Positions 1 to 8,972 of a stretch of DNA of 39,621 nt are shown piece by piece. Each line of letters starts with the position of its first letter. Within the stretch, counting starts at the first letter, position 1. The notes below the pieces were generated by a model. The model was not told the origin of the DNA and ran no database searches. It saw only the letters and a program-made list of their open reading frames with translations. The translations under genes were made by a program, and so were the position numbers. Origin of the DNA: Bacteroidales bacterium (GTDB taxonomy: Bacteria; Bacteroidota; Bacteroidia; Bacteroidales; Bacteroidaceae); the NCBI GenBank assembly GCA_018064685.1, contig JAGHUS010000123.1, forward strand, positions 1 through 39,621, written 5' to 3'.

Positions 1-3000
1 CTGGACAGTACACAATTACAGGAGGCTGCATGCAGCAATGCCGGTGTCTTCGTGGTGCCATGTACGGAGGACGATGTGCTCATTCGCTTCACCCATGTGG
101 CGCACGACACGCTGTGGGTGCGTCCCACCGAGAGCGACCTGGGCACGATTATGCTCAAAGACCATAACACGCAGATGCAGACTGCCACCGTGGTGGCTCC
201 ACCTTGGACCGGCAGGAACGTCACGCTCTCGTTCCAGTTCGTCGACTCTTTCACGGCCATGGACATGCCCATCAACAAGTTGGATGAAATACGGCTGGTT
301 GCAGAGAGTGATACGACAAAAGAGTTTCCTCCATCCGTCATGCAGACCCACCATGCAGCATCGAATGTTACGGCCTTTCAGTTCGGCGTGCCAGCCCGTC
401 CCGGTGACTATATACTGACAGCCCGCTACGAGGGTTATGAACCTGTGCGGATGCCATACCATTTGAACAAGACGGGGCGCAGAAGCCAGATAGACGAAGT
501 TGTCCGGGTGAAACGTCTGATGCCTAAGCCCGAGAAACAGTACGTGGAGGACCCCGATGGCGACATCATCGTGGACGGCAAGCGCATGCGTGAAGTCATG
601 GTGCAGGCCACCAAAGTGCAGATGTATTACCGGGGCGATACCATCGTGTATAATGCCGATGCCTTCATGCTGCCCGACGGCTCCATGCTGCAGGACGTGC
701 TGAAAGCCATGCCGGGCATCGAGGTGAACGGCAATGGCGAGATCAAGGTGAACGGCCGCAAAGTGGACGTGCTGCAACTGGACAGCAAGGACCTGCTTAG
801 CGGTGGCACCGAGATGCTGCTCAAGAACCTGCCTCACTATACCGTGGATCAGGTGAAGGTATTCGAACAGGACGAACAGGGTGCACGCCTCGTAGGTGCA
901 CGTTCTGTCGAGAAGGAATACACTCTGAACGTGACGCTCAAGAAGCAATACAAGATCGGTTGGCTGGGCGAGATAGAGATGGCTGGCGGCGTGCCAACAG
1001 GCAAACAAGAGGAATTCGGAGGACAGAAGCCCTCCCCCTTTGGGGGGAGTTGGAGGGGGCTTGCCCGTGCCTTCGTAACCCGCTTCTCGGAGCAGTCGCG
1101 CCTGATGGTCTCGGCCATGTCCAACAACGTCAACAACGATGCATCGAACCGTAGTGAATATTGGAACGACAACATGTTCCAAACTGGCTTGCAGCGCCAT
1201 AACTACCTGTCGCTGATGTACAATGTCTATGACCGACAGGAACGCTATGAGAACAATGTCTTTCTGGACAGCAAGTGGACGCGTTCGGAATCAGATACCC
1301 GCCAGTCATCGCTCACCTATCTGACACACGGCGACACATGGGCTCGACTGCACCAGACGGGGCAGAGCAATGATTTCTCGGGCAAGTTCGAGAACTGGTT
1401 CACCCTCAAGAAGCCCTTTGCGCTGAGTCTTTACACCAGACTTGATTACAACCGTCGCGAGAGCAACGGTTTCAGTCGGTCGGCTCAGTTCAATGCCGAT
1501 CCTGCGTCCTACGGCGATGTGGTGGCGGTGATGGACACGCTGATGCAGAACCCCTTCCAATCCGGCATCTCCAGCATTACCCTCAGCAGGACTCGCTCCG
1601 AGAGCCAACAGGACGGAACGGACAGGAGCATCCGACAGGATGTCACCTACAACAAGGCATTTGCCTCGGGCGACCGCCTGAGAATCCAGCCAGTCTTCAT
1701 ACATAGCCAGCAGAAGGGCACGGAGCACAACAGCTATCAGTTGGACTATATCCAAGGGCAGGGCCAGAACGACTACCGCCATCGCTATAATCTGTCGCCC
1801 AGCCACAGCAATCGTTTCGACCTGAACTCTTCATACGATTACAATATCCACAGCGAACTGCAAATCAGTTTTGGAAACAATCTCATTTGGGAGCATGAGC
1901 ATAAGGAGCATGAGCGATACCGACTGGAGCAAACAGATGGCTGGACGGCTGACAAGGCTCTGGGAGCATTGCCCTCTACACGCCAGCTACTCATGCAGGG
2001 CTTCGACTACCAGAACTCATACGTCGAAGACCATAGCGAACTGACAAGCCGTTACTTTGCCAGCCTGCACTATAACCACACCCGTGGTGACGTGCACAAC
2101 GACTTCAGGATGATTCCGTCCGTGACAGTATGGTACGAGCGCGAGCAGTATCATCGCGATGCACTGGACACCTGCTTCAGCCGCAGGCTGGCAAAGCCCA
2201 GATTGCAAGCTATATTCGAAAACAAATTAAGAAGGAAAAAAGAGGATGGCCTCAACATCGAGCGCACCAGCATGTTGTGGTATGAATTCGACAGTGAAGT
2301 ACCTGAAATACAGATGCTGCTGCCTGTACGCGATGCCTACAGCCCACAGACCATCACGCTGGGCAATCCCCATCTGCGCCGCTCGTACGACCATCGCTTT
2401 TATCTAACCTTCTTAGACTATTACCGATACCGAAGGTGGAATTCTGATGGCATCTATGAGAATATGGGCGCCAGACTCCACATTCAGCAGAATGCCATCG
2501 CCACGGGCTACACCTACAATCCCGCCACGGGTGTCTATACCTATCAGCCTACCAACATCAACGGCAACTGGGATGCTAACTTCAATTGGCGTCACCGGCA
2601 CGTATTGCACAAAGCATTCGCCTACTCTGTCACGGGCAATTACACCTATCGCCACAGTGTGGACCTGATTGGTGGTGAGCGCAGCACGGTCAATTCGCAA
2701 ACGGTCGAACCCTCATTGCAGTTACTGTACAAGCCCAGCACTCAGAACCAGATAACGCTGACAGGCACCTGGAACTGGACACGCTATGACAGCCAGCGCT
2801 CCGGCTTCACCACTCGCTCCACGCTCAACCATCAGTACGTGCTCCGAGGTCAGTGGCAGTTGCCTCTCGACATCCAGTTCGTCACCGACCTGGGCCTCTA
2901 CGTCCGCTCCGGCTACGACACCCCCTCCATGAACACCTCCGACTGGGTGTGGAACGCCTCCCTCAGCCGCTCGTTCTGGAAGAAGAAGCTCCTGCTGAAA

Positions 3001-3153
3001 GTCACCGGCTACGACATCCTGCAGCAGATCAACAGCATCACGCAGGACTACAACAGCCAGGGCCGTACCGAGACGTGGGTACGCTCCATCCCCAGCTACG
3101 TCATGGCCACCCTGACGTACAAGTTCCACGTAGCGCCAAAGGCAAAGAAGTAA
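1..3153 (+). CDS. Outer-membrane beta-barrel protein, TonB-receptor-like (5' end outside window)
   Basis: The reading frame is open from base 1, so the true start lies left of the window; the GTG at 52 is only an internal codon. The visible protein of about 1050 residues has a short beta-sandwich-like N-terminal stretch, then a plug-like domain (motifs DGDIIVDGKRMREV, GDTIVYNADAFMLPDGSMLQD, MPGIEVNGNGEIKVNGRKVD), then a long aromatic-rich alternating region typical of a C-terminal outer-membrane barrel. It is clearly paralogous to the gene at 9042-11855: the order and wording of the plug motifs match. The family is usually annotated as outer membrane beta-barrel family protein and is TonB-dependent-receptor-like, without a known ligand. 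A 36-bp GC-rich element sits in frame at 1027-1062. Family assignment is firm; substrate unknown. Confidence 0.85.
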   Translation: MDSTQLQEAACSNAGVFVVPCTEDDVLIRFTHVAHDTLWVRPTESDLGTIMLKDHNTQMQTATVVAPPWTGRNVTLSFQFVDSFTAMDMPINKLDEIRLVAESDTTKEFPPSVMQTHHAASNVTAFQFGVPARPGDYILTARYEGYEPVRMPYHLNKTGRRSQIDEVVRVKRLMPKPEKQYVEDPDGDIIVDGKRMREVMVQATKVQMYYRGDTIVYNADAFMLPDGSMLQDVLKAMPGIEVNGNGEIKVNGRKVDVLQLDSKDLLSGGTEMLLKNLPHYTVDQVKVFEQDEQGARLVGARSVEKEYTLNVTLKKQYKIGWLGEIEMAGGVPTGKQEEFGGQKPSPFGGSWRGLARAFVTRFSEQSRLMVSAMSNNVNNDASNRSEYWNDNMFQTGLQRHNYLSLMYNVYDRQERYENNVFLDSKWTRSESDTRQSSLTYLTHGDTWARLHQTGQSNDFSGKFENWFTLKKPFALSLYTRLDYNRRESNGFSRSAQFNADPASYGDVVAVMDTLMQNPFQSGISSITLSRTRSESQQDGTDRSIRQDVTYNKAFASGDRLRIQPVFIHSQQKGTEHNSYQLDYIQGQGQNDYRHRYNLSPSHSNRFDLNSSYDYNIHSELQISFGNNLIWEHEHKEHERYRLEQTDGWTADKALGALPSTRQLLMQGFDYQNSYVEDHSELTSRYFASLHYNHTRGDVHNDFRMIPSVTVWYEREQYHRDALDTCFSRRLAKPRLQAIFENKLRRKKEDGLNIERTSMLWYEFDSEVPEIQMLLPVRDAYSPQTITLGNPHLRRSYDHRFYLTFLDYYRYRRWNSDGIYENMGARLHIQQNAIATGYTYNPATGVYTYQPTNINGNWDANFNWRHRHVLHKAFAYSVTGNYTYRHSVDLIGGERSTVNSQTVEPSLQLLYKPSTQNQITLTGTWNWTRYDSQRSGFTTRSTLNHQYVLRGQWQLPLDIQFVTDLGLYVRSGYDTPSMNTSDWVWNASLSRSFWKKKLLLKVTGYDILQQINSITQDYNSQGRTETWVRSIPSYVMATLTYKFHVAPKAKK
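1027..1062 (+). repeat. GC-rich quasi-palindromic element inserted in frame
   Basis: A 36-bp C-run/TTT/G-run segment beginning AAGCCCTCCCCC and ending GGAGGGGGCTT. It is exactly 12 codons and encodes KPSPFGGSWRGL. The paralog at 9042-11855 goes from its GGG directly to a short TGSHW and then LGRAF, lacking this stretch. The base composition is unlike the surrounding codons. I infer insertion of a dispersed repeat that was tolerated because it keeps the frame. Confidence 0.6.
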
Positions 3154-3157
3154 GACG

Positions 3158-3179
3158 TGCCTATATTAAAAAATAGGCA
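3158..3179 (+). terminator. Hairpin after the first barrel gene
   Basis: A perfect 7-bp inverted repeat, TGCCTAT at 3158-3164 and ATAGGCA at 3173-3179, with an A-rich 8-base loop, starts 5 bases after the stop codon. There is no clear U-tract, so it may be a weak terminator or an mRNA-end stabilising hairpin. Confidence 0.45.
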
Positions 3180-3206
3180 ATGATATACAAACTTTTCCAC
3201 ACATTG

Positions 3207-3238
3207 TTTTGCCAAATAGAGAAAAATAGTTAACTTTG
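3207..3238 (+). promoter_or_regulatory. Bacteroidetes-type promoter for the 3286 ATPase
   Basis: TTTTG at 3207-3211 and TAACTTTG at 3231-3238 are separated by 19 bp, matching the -33/-7 consensus of Bacteroidetes primary sigma factor promoters. The ATG at 3286 follows with a leader of about 45 bases. Confidence 0.65.
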
Positions 3239-3285
3239 CATTATGGAATCATAATAATTATAAATCCATAATTGTGTAACTCGTT

Positions 3286-4410
3286 ATGAAACAACAGAAT
3301 CCTTTTCTTATTGAAGGCTATCTTACGCCAAAATTCTTTTGTGACAGAGTGCAAGAAACAGCTGTATTGGATGAACATATCCATAACCAGCGAAACGTAG
3401 CCTTGATAGCAAAACGTCGTTTAGGAAAGTCGGGAATGATTCACAACTACTTCTATCAACCAAACGTAAAGGAGCAATTCTATACCTTCTACATAGACAT
3501 CTACGATACAAAGAACCTTCAAGAGTTCACCTACGAACTCGGAAAGGGTATCCTTAACACACTGAAATCGATAGGACGTAAGGCTTTGGAGTCCTTCCTG
3601 ACGATTTTGAAATCACTCAAGACAGGAATAAGCTTTGACATAAACGGAGTACCGGAATGGAATCTCTCCATAGGGGAAATGCAAATGCCAGATGTCATGC
3701 TTGACGAGATATTTATGTATCTAGAACGTGCAGATAAACCTTGCATTGTTGCCATCGACGAGTTTCAGGTTATCGCCGACTATCCCGAAAAGAATATTGA
3801 GGCTGCTCTTCGAAAACGTATCCAGACCTGTCACAATGCCCAGTTCATCTATTCCGGGTCCAAGCGTCACATGATGACGGAAATGTTTGCCACACAATCC
3901 CGGCCATTCTACAACAGCGCCGTTCTTATGGGGCTTGATGCCATTGAAGAGTCTGTCTATCACACTTTTGCCAATCACCATCTACAGGAAAACCGACAGC
4001 AGATTGGCAAGGAGGCATTCCATTATCTATACGACAGATTTGATGGAACAACCTGGTATATCCAATACGTTCTGAACATGCTTTACGCTGACAAACGCAC
4101 CGACATCACATTTGACAACGAAGACGTAGACAATGCCATACAGACCATCGTTCAGCACAACAGTTTTGCATACCGTTCCCTACTTTTTCTGCTTAGTCCC
4201 AAGCAAAAAATGGTGCTTCGAGCCATCGCCCAGGAAGGCAAGGTAGAAGGCATCATGACGCAACGTTTCTTGCACAAATATCACCTGACATCGAGCGTGG
4301 TACAAGGCGCATCAAAGGTTCTGCTTGACAAGGATATGATTACCAACGAGGAAGGCACGTATTATATCTATGATTATTTTATGCAACTATGGCTGAAAGG
4401 TGGTGAGTAA
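3286..4410 (+). CDS. AAA family ATPase (archaeal-type ATPase_2-like)
   Basis: A 374-residue soluble P-loop ATPase. It starts with MKQQNPFLIEGY, typical of stand-alone archaeal-type ATPases widespread in Bacteroidetes. Walker A is the variant KRRLGKSG near residues 43-50, Walker B is CIVAIDEF near 153-160, and a sensor-like SGSKRHMM follows. The C-terminal 90 residues (SPKQKMVLRAIAQEG to the end) look like a winged helix. The gene has its own promoter, stands alone between two unrelated genes, and converges on the TPR regulator gene 47 bp downstream. The cellular role of this family is not established; roles in mobile or defence contexts have been suggested for relatives, but nothing here proves one. 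Its base composition appears more AT-rich than the flanking barrel genes (by eye). Confidence 0.8.
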   Translation: MKQQNPFLIEGYLTPKFFCDRVQETAVLDEHIHNQRNVALIAKRRLGKSGMIHNYFYQPNVKEQFYTFYIDIYDTKNLQEFTYELGKGILNTLKSIGRKALESFLTILKSLKTGISFDINGVPEWNLSIGEMQMPDVMLDEIFMYLERADKPCIVAIDEFQVIADYPEKNIEAALRKRIQTCHNAQFIYSGSKRHMMTEMFATQSRPFYNSAVLMGLDAIEESVYHTFANHHLQENRQQIGKEAFHYLYDRFDGTTWYIQYVLNMLYADKRTDITFDNEDVDNAIQTIVQHNSFAYRSLLFLLSPKQKMVLRAIAQEGKVEGIMTQRFLHKYHLTSSVVQGASKVLLDKDMITNEEGTYYIYDYFMQLWLKGGE

Positions 4411-4457
4411 ACAGTCTCTCTTCAGGATTCTTCCAGTTCAAAGAACCGAATGCTTTT

Positions 4458-5921
4458 TTATTCATACAACCCTTTCACCAACTCATCCAAATCTGCACCG
4501 CTGCCATCCTTGCCCGTGATGCGTTTGTAGAGGCGGCGACGGAGGTTGCTGATGTTGCTCTTGGTGCAGACAAGCAGGACGGACATCTGTAGGGGGGTGC
4601 AGCGGATGATGATGAGCGAGAGGATGCGCTGTTCTTGCTCGGTGAGGGTGTGCTCGGCAGAGAGTCGTTCGAAGATGTGGGGATGGTGCTGAAGGATGAC
4701 GTGTTTCAGTTCCGTCCACTCCTCGTCGGTGGGATGCTTGTCCTGCGAGGACAGCTGGTGTAGGTGCTGCACGATGGGTTGGTCGAGAAGTGTGTTGTCC
4801 GTCTTCTGGCGCAACGTACGCAGCAGTTCGGCATACTCCTGATTGCGCAGCAACGACTCGCGGTGTTCATGGCGCAGCATCGTATAGCGATAAAGACCAA
4901 AGCTTGCCGCAAAGAGGAAGAGCATGCCTGTGCCCAGCATCCACAGGTGCTGGCGTTCGGCCTCATCGCGCATCTCCAGGTTGTCGTGCTGTATCTGATA
5001 GTCGTGGAAGCGCGACTTGAAGCGGTCGCCCACAATACCGTGGGCTAGCAGTTCCACCAGTTGGATGTTCTTGCTCCAGTAATGGCTCGACGAGTCCTTC
5101 ATGCCCATGGCATCATAGCACTCCGCTATCTTACTTGTGGCAAAGCTCGCAGTCTCCCATCGCAGCGAGTCCATGTCGGCCACTCGGTGGAAATAGTGGA
5201 TGGCCGAGTCGTACTGCTCGCGCGTCTTGAACAGCTCGCCCTTGGCCATCCAGTAGCGGTTGGCCTCATAGGAGTAGGGGCTCACAATATTATAAGAGGT
5301 GTAGCGGGCGTAGCGGTCGAGCAGCATGGCCACAGAGTCGAGTGCCACGGAGTCCTTGTCGTGCCAGTGCTGGCTGGTCATACCCTCTATCATGCCCATA
5401 CTGGCATCCATAGCCAGTTGGCGTTCACCACGGCTCCACAGATAGTGGTAGGCGCTGTCCGAGTTGATGTCGCCATAGTACAGCATGGCATGCAGCGTGT
5501 CGCCTGCCATCATCGCATAGCGTACAGCTCGGTTGAGCTGCTCCCGACTCTGGTTATCATCCAGCGAGCGATCGAGACAGTGCGACCAGTCGAAGAGCGT
5601 CTGTGCCATGGCCAGCGTGTCGAAAGCCTGCGTCGTGTCCACACAGCCCACCGCCATGCTCCACGCACTCTCCTCGTAGAAGTTCCAACCCTTTCGGCGG
5701 TACACCTTCGCCATCATCTTCCATGCCCGTTCGCGCTCGGCCAGCGTACCGCACCGCTCCATGTGTGCCACTACGTCCATGGCCACCGTGTCGTTGGGCA
5801 TGGCATCGTAGCGGTTGCCCATGGCATCCAGCTCGTCCAACCGCTGCAGCATCTCTTCGTGTCGGGAGGTGCAAGCAGCAAAGAACAGCAGGATGCAGAT
5901 TGTAGAGAATATCTTTTTCAT
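4458..5921 (-). CDS. Membrane-anchored TPR protein with C-terminal helix-turn-helix-like domain
   Basis: 487 residues. The N-terminus MKKIFSTICILLFFAACTS is a lipoprotein-type signal with a possible lipobox Cys17. Residues about 20-320 are helical and TPR-like (for example YDSAIHYFHRVADMDSLRWETAS). A hydrophobic span, LWMLGTGMLFLFAASFGLYR, near residues 327-347 is a transmembrane helix, followed by a coiled coil. The last 70 residues (LTEQEQRILSLIIIRC ... SNISNLRRRLYKRITG) read as a LuxR/OmpR-like helix-turn-helix. This layout (periplasmic TPR sensor, one membrane pass, cytoplasmic DNA-binding end) is common in Bacteroidetes. It is transcribed divergently from the barrel gene at 6078, and the shared 156-bp region contains symmetric TGTAAAC sites, so it probably regulates itself and that gene. 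DNA binding is inferred, not shown. Confidence 0.65.
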   Translation of the reverse strand: MKKIFSTICILLFFAACTSRHEEMLQRLDELDAMGNRYDAMPNDTVAMDVVAHMERCGTLAERERAWKMMAKVYRRKGWNFYEESAWSMAVGCVDTTQAFDTLAMAQTLFDWSHCLDRSLDDNQSREQLNRAVRYAMMAGDTLHAMLYYGDINSDSAYHYLWSRGERQLAMDASMGMIEGMTSQHWHDKDSVALDSVAMLLDRYARYTSYNIVSPYSYEANRYWMAKGELFKTREQYDSAIHYFHRVADMDSLRWETASFATSKIAECYDAMGMKDSSSHYWSKNIQLVELLAHGIVGDRFKSRFHDYQIQHDNLEMRDEAERQHLWMLGTGMLFLFAASFGLYRYTMLRHEHRESLLRNQEYAELLRTLRQKTDNTLLDQPIVQHLHQLSSQDKHPTDEEWTELKHVILQHHPHIFERLSAEHTLTEQEQRILSLIIIRCTPLQMSVLLVCTKSNISNLRRRLYKRITGKDGSGADLDELVKGLYE

Positions 5922-5958
5922 CGTATTCTAATAACGTCCATATTTGCTTTTTATTGCA

Positions 5959-5966
5959 CAAAACTA
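5959..5966 (-). promoter_or_regulatory. -7 element for the TPR/HTH regulator gene
   Basis: Read on the minus strand this is TAGTTTTG, matching TAnnTTTG, about 38 bases before the ATG at 5921. No good -33 element was found at the usual spacing, which would fit an activated or weak promoter. Confidence 0.45.
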
Positions 5967-5978
5967 CACAAAACTGCA

Positions 5979-6021
5979 TGTAAACTCGGTTTACAATGTC
6001 GATGTAAACGCTTTGTAAACC
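5979..6021. promoter_or_regulatory. Candidate operator: TGTAAAC half-site cluster
   Basis: A perfect 9-bp inverted repeat, GGTTTACAA at 5988-5996 and TTGTAAACC at 6013-6021, is accompanied by further direct TGTAAAC copies at 5979-5985 and 6003-6009. That makes four half-sites in 43 bp; the last two direct copies are 11 bp (one helical turn) apart. The cluster lies between the divergent -7 elements at 5959-5966 and 6053-6060. The obvious candidate binder is the helix-turn-helix end of the adjacent regulator. Confidence 0.55.
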
Positions 6022-6052
6022 TGTTTGTGTGTGCTTCTCCTGGCGTTTGTGC

Positions 6053-6060
6053 TATCTTTG
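6053..6060 (+). promoter_or_regulatory. -7 element for the barrel gene at 6078
   Basis: TATCTTTG, a consensus Bacteroidetes -7 box, 17 bases before the ATG. A TTTG at 6024-6027 is about 25 bp upstream, longer than the usual 19-21 bp spacing. The putative operator overlaps the upstream promoter region. Confidence 0.6.
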
Positions 6061-6077
6061 CCGAAAAATAGTGCAAG

Positions 6078-8780
6078 ATGATGAAAAAGACGATCTACCT
6101 GTTTGTGTGCATGCTGATGGCGATGGCTGCACATGCCGACGTGTTGAAAGGCCGTGTTGTGGATGCCGAGACCATGGAACCGCTGCCTGGGGCAAGCATC
6201 AAAGTGGAGATTACGGGCGAACTGTATGGCGACGACCAGCTCACGGCCGACTCGCTGGGCTGCTTCGTCTCGCCCGACTGGTGGACCTGTGTGGGTAATA
6301 TCAAGGCGAGCATGAAGATCAGTTACTTTGGTTATCACCAAGCGCAGAAGATGACATCGCTCTTCGAGGGCAACGACACCATCGACCTGGGCGACATCGC
6401 CTTGAAGCCCAGCGAAGAACTGATGAGAGAGGTGAAGGTGAAAGGGCATTTGCGACGTTTTACTATGGATGGTGATACGGTGGTGTTCCATCCCGAGGCC
6501 TTCCACCTAGAGGAGGGTGCCCGACTGGAGGAGCTCATACACAAACTGCCCGGCGTGAGTGTGTCGGATACGGGACTGATGTGGAACGGCAAGCCACTGA
6601 TGATTAAGATGAACGGACACGATGCACTGGCCGATGGCGATATGCTGGGCCGACTGCCTGCCGAGATAGTGCAATGCATCAAGACCTACGAGAAGAGGAG
6701 CGAACTGGCAGAACGCATGGGACTGGAAGGCGACCCCGGGCAGCAGGTGCTGGACATCGTTATCAAGCCCAGCTTCATGGACAAGTTCTATGGTGACGTG
6801 AGTGCGAAGGGCACCACGGCCAGCCGCTACGCAGCCGAAGGCGATATGCAACGTCTGAGCGACTTCGACCCCATTGCTCTCTATGTCCGAGTGGGCGATG
6901 ATGACGAATGCAAACTGGACAAGGGATGGGGTAGGGGTGGACTGGCCATCAACGACCAGTACCGACAGCAGATGGGGATGCTGGGCTATCAGCATGCCCG
7001 GGACAGTAAATATAAAGAGGTGAGCGAGCGTAACCGATGGAACATCGATCTGACACCGAACCACTACGACAAGATGAACAGCAGCTGGAGCCGTCGGGAG
7101 AACTTCTTGCCAGACGGGCAAAGCACCTGTTCACAGCAGACGGCTTACAGCTATGCCCACACCTTGAAGGTGCCCATTGGAACGAATTGGCGTCGTGCCC
7201 TGTCGAAGGATGACATCATGACGGGTGGATTGAACCTCTACTTCGGCAGGAATCGCAATGAGAGCAGGAGTGAGCAGCAGACCAAGGGGGCTGGTGGTGG
7301 GTCCAGTACTGTCAATGCGTCCACCTCCCAGCAACTGACCGAGAAAGAGAACCTGCGACTGGACTTTCGTGAGGCGCTGGAGCACTTCTTCAAGGCTGGT
7401 AACTTGAATATCGAGGCTAGGATGGTGGCAGAGAAGCAGCAGCAGGACCATAGCTCTAGCGCCGACTATACTTACGCCTCGCTCCCCGACCGGCACGATG
7501 TGCAAACGGGGCATTCCGACCGTCACTGGTTGGAGGGCGCACTGAAAGTGGGTGGCAGCAAGTGGTTTGGCCGCAACGTTATGACGTTGCTTAGTTATGA
7601 TGCGTCGTACAGGAATGATTATCAACGGAACAGTAGAATGCGAGGCGATGGCATATCCATGACCGAGGACCTTTCCAACAGTCTGCGGCAACGCCAACAG
7701 CATCTTCGCCACGACTTGTTCTTCATGCTCGAGGAGAAGCTGGGACGCGTGACGCTGGAACAGACGGGTACGGTTGTTGCCGTCACCGAGTGGTTGGACT
7801 ATCATCGTGGCCATGTGCTCGACACGGTGGCACGCCGCACCATCTTCGAGCCCGATGCCCACTTCAAACTGCGGTGGCGCACCACACGTTCCTCCTCGCT
7901 GAATGCCGAACTCACTTGTAACCGTCATGCTCCGAGTTTCATCAGCACCATAGCCTACACCGACGATACCAACCCGCTCTACATCACTCAGGGCAATCCC
8001 GACCTGCGCCCTACCACCAATCTGGGTGTCAGTCTGAAGTACGACTGCACCCTGTTGCGTAGCGAGCAGAACATGACGATGGGGGCTTCGTTCAACCGCA
8101 CCTTCGATCCCGTCCTCTCACTCCTTCGCTACAACTCGCTGACGGGAGCCTACTTTTCCTCGCAGATGAACGGACGCGGTGGCTATCAGCTAGATGTCAA
8201 TGCCAACTACGACTGCACGTTGGGTGGTTATCTGCGCCTTGTGCTTGGTTTGTCGGTGGGTAATGGCATCAGCTATGGCAATCAGACACTTGTGGATGGT
8301 GATGAGGCTGTACGCTTGCTGCGTCAGCAGAACGTCAGGGCCGACGTGCAGCCACGCATCAGTTACGACAGCGAACGCTGGAATGCCGAACTCTCGCTCC
8401 GCACCCAGTACAGTGGGTCGTACTATAACACCGACGACTATCTCTCTACACGTCTTTGGGACTACGACCCAGCCCTGTCTTCCACCTACAAGTTGCGACG
8501 TTGTACCTTCACGCTCTCCTCTCACTTGCGGGGAGGTAGCGGCTACCTGTCGAACGAACTCAATCGTGCCAAGTTCATCATGAATGCCGAGGTGACATGG
8601 AAGTGCCTTGGCAATAAAGGAAAACTGTCACTGCTGACCAATGACATCTTCAACCAGGACACGCGTCTCACGTCTCGCATCACCACCACCCAGCGCAGCG
8701 AAGGCGGTCGCAGCTTCATCCACCACTACCTGGGCCTCCGCTTCCAGTATCATCTCGATGCACGGGCTGCAAGTAAGTGA
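6078..8780 (+). CDS. Outer-membrane beta-barrel protein with carboxypeptidase-like regulatory domain
   Basis: 900 residues starting at tandem ATGs (6078 or 6081). A signal peptide (MMKKTIYLFVCMLMAMAAHA) is followed by a carboxypeptidase-regulatory-like domain (VLKGRVVDAETMEPLPGASIKV, about residues 22-110). Next comes a plug-like segment (REVKVKGHLRRFTMDGDTVVFHPEAF ... KLPGVSVSD, about 115-215), then a barrel-like C-terminal two thirds with NPLYITQGNPDLRP and the final strand HYLGLRFQYHL. This is the general layout of TonB-receptor-like barrels that are not SusC. It is divergent from the TPR/HTH regulator and probably controlled by it. Its last 65 bp occur again at 11952-12016 with three mismatches. 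Cargo unknown. Confidence 0.85.
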   Translation: MMKKTIYLFVCMLMAMAAHADVLKGRVVDAETMEPLPGASIKVEITGELYGDDQLTADSLGCFVSPDWWTCVGNIKASMKISYFGYHQAQKMTSLFEGNDTIDLGDIALKPSEELMREVKVKGHLRRFTMDGDTVVFHPEAFHLEEGARLEELIHKLPGVSVSDTGLMWNGKPLMIKMNGHDALADGDMLGRLPAEIVQCIKTYEKRSELAERMGLEGDPGQQVLDIVIKPSFMDKFYGDVSAKGTTASRYAAEGDMQRLSDFDPIALYVRVGDDDECKLDKGWGRGGLAINDQYRQQMGMLGYQHARDSKYKEVSERNRWNIDLTPNHYDKMNSSWSRRENFLPDGQSTCSQQTAYSYAHTLKVPIGTNWRRALSKDDIMTGGLNLYFGRNRNESRSEQQTKGAGGGSSTVNASTSQQLTEKENLRLDFREALEHFFKAGNLNIEARMVAEKQQQDHSSSADYTYASLPDRHDVQTGHSDRHWLEGALKVGGSKWFGRNVMTLLSYDASYRNDYQRNSRMRGDGISMTEDLSNSLRQRQQHLRHDLFFMLEEKLGRVTLEQTGTVVAVTEWLDYHRGHVLDTVARRTIFEPDAHFKLRWRTTRSSSLNAELTCNRHAPSFISTIAYTDDTNPLYITQGNPDLRPTTNLGVSLKYDCTLLRSEQNMTMGASFNRTFDPVLSLLRYNSLTGAYFSSQMNGRGGYQLDVNANYDCTLGGYLRLVLGLSVGNGISYGNQTLVDGDEAVRLLRQQNVRADVQPRISYDSERWNAELSLRTQYSGSYYNTDDYLSTRLWDYDPALSSTYKLRRCTFTLSSHLRGGSGYLSNELNRAKFIMNAEVTWKCLGNKGKLSLLTNDIFNQDTRLTSRITTTQRSEGGRSFIHHYLGLRFQYHLDARAASK
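8716..8780 (+). repeat. Duplicated segment, copy A: 3' tip of the 6078 barrel gene
   Basis: These last 65 bp of the coding sequence, including the stop codon, recur at 11952-12016 with only three mismatches by hand alignment. Together with the pair 8801-8923 / 13490-13612 it shows that a block covering the gene end and its downstream intergenic DNA exists twice. Confidence 0.9.
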
Positions 8781-8800
8781 AAGCAGTCAGAGTTCAGTTA

Positions 8801-8923
8801 CTTAATATCTAATAATAGCCCTTACGATATCTAACAATAAATGTTAAATGTGACAGGTACTTTGCATTTTTTGCGTCCTCGGGAGGAGTTGATTTATGTT
8901 TTTAGTTTACCTTCGCAGGTGAC
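8801..8923 (+). repeat. 123-bp intergenic repeat, copy A (promoter/operator-like)
   Basis: Aligned without gaps to 13490-13612 by hand, 97 of 123 bases match. Shared parts are the AT-rich start with TATCTAA(T/C)AATA twice, the dyad TAACA-ATAAA-TGTTA (8832-8846), and the end with TTTTTAGTTTACC. The -7 box that reads TACCTTTG in copy B is TACCTTCG here (8908-8915), so this copy may be a weakened promoter. It lies about 120 bp before the barrel gene at 9042. Confidence 0.85.
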
Positions 8924-8972
8924 TACTCCACAGTCAATATGGACTTACAATTTATCTGTACCTTGCTTATCA

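Noticed and set aside
16..1200. 394-codon minus-strand open frame at the left edge
   Set aside because: Antisense to the first barrel gene, which shows paralogy to the gene at 9042; the antisense protein shows no domain.
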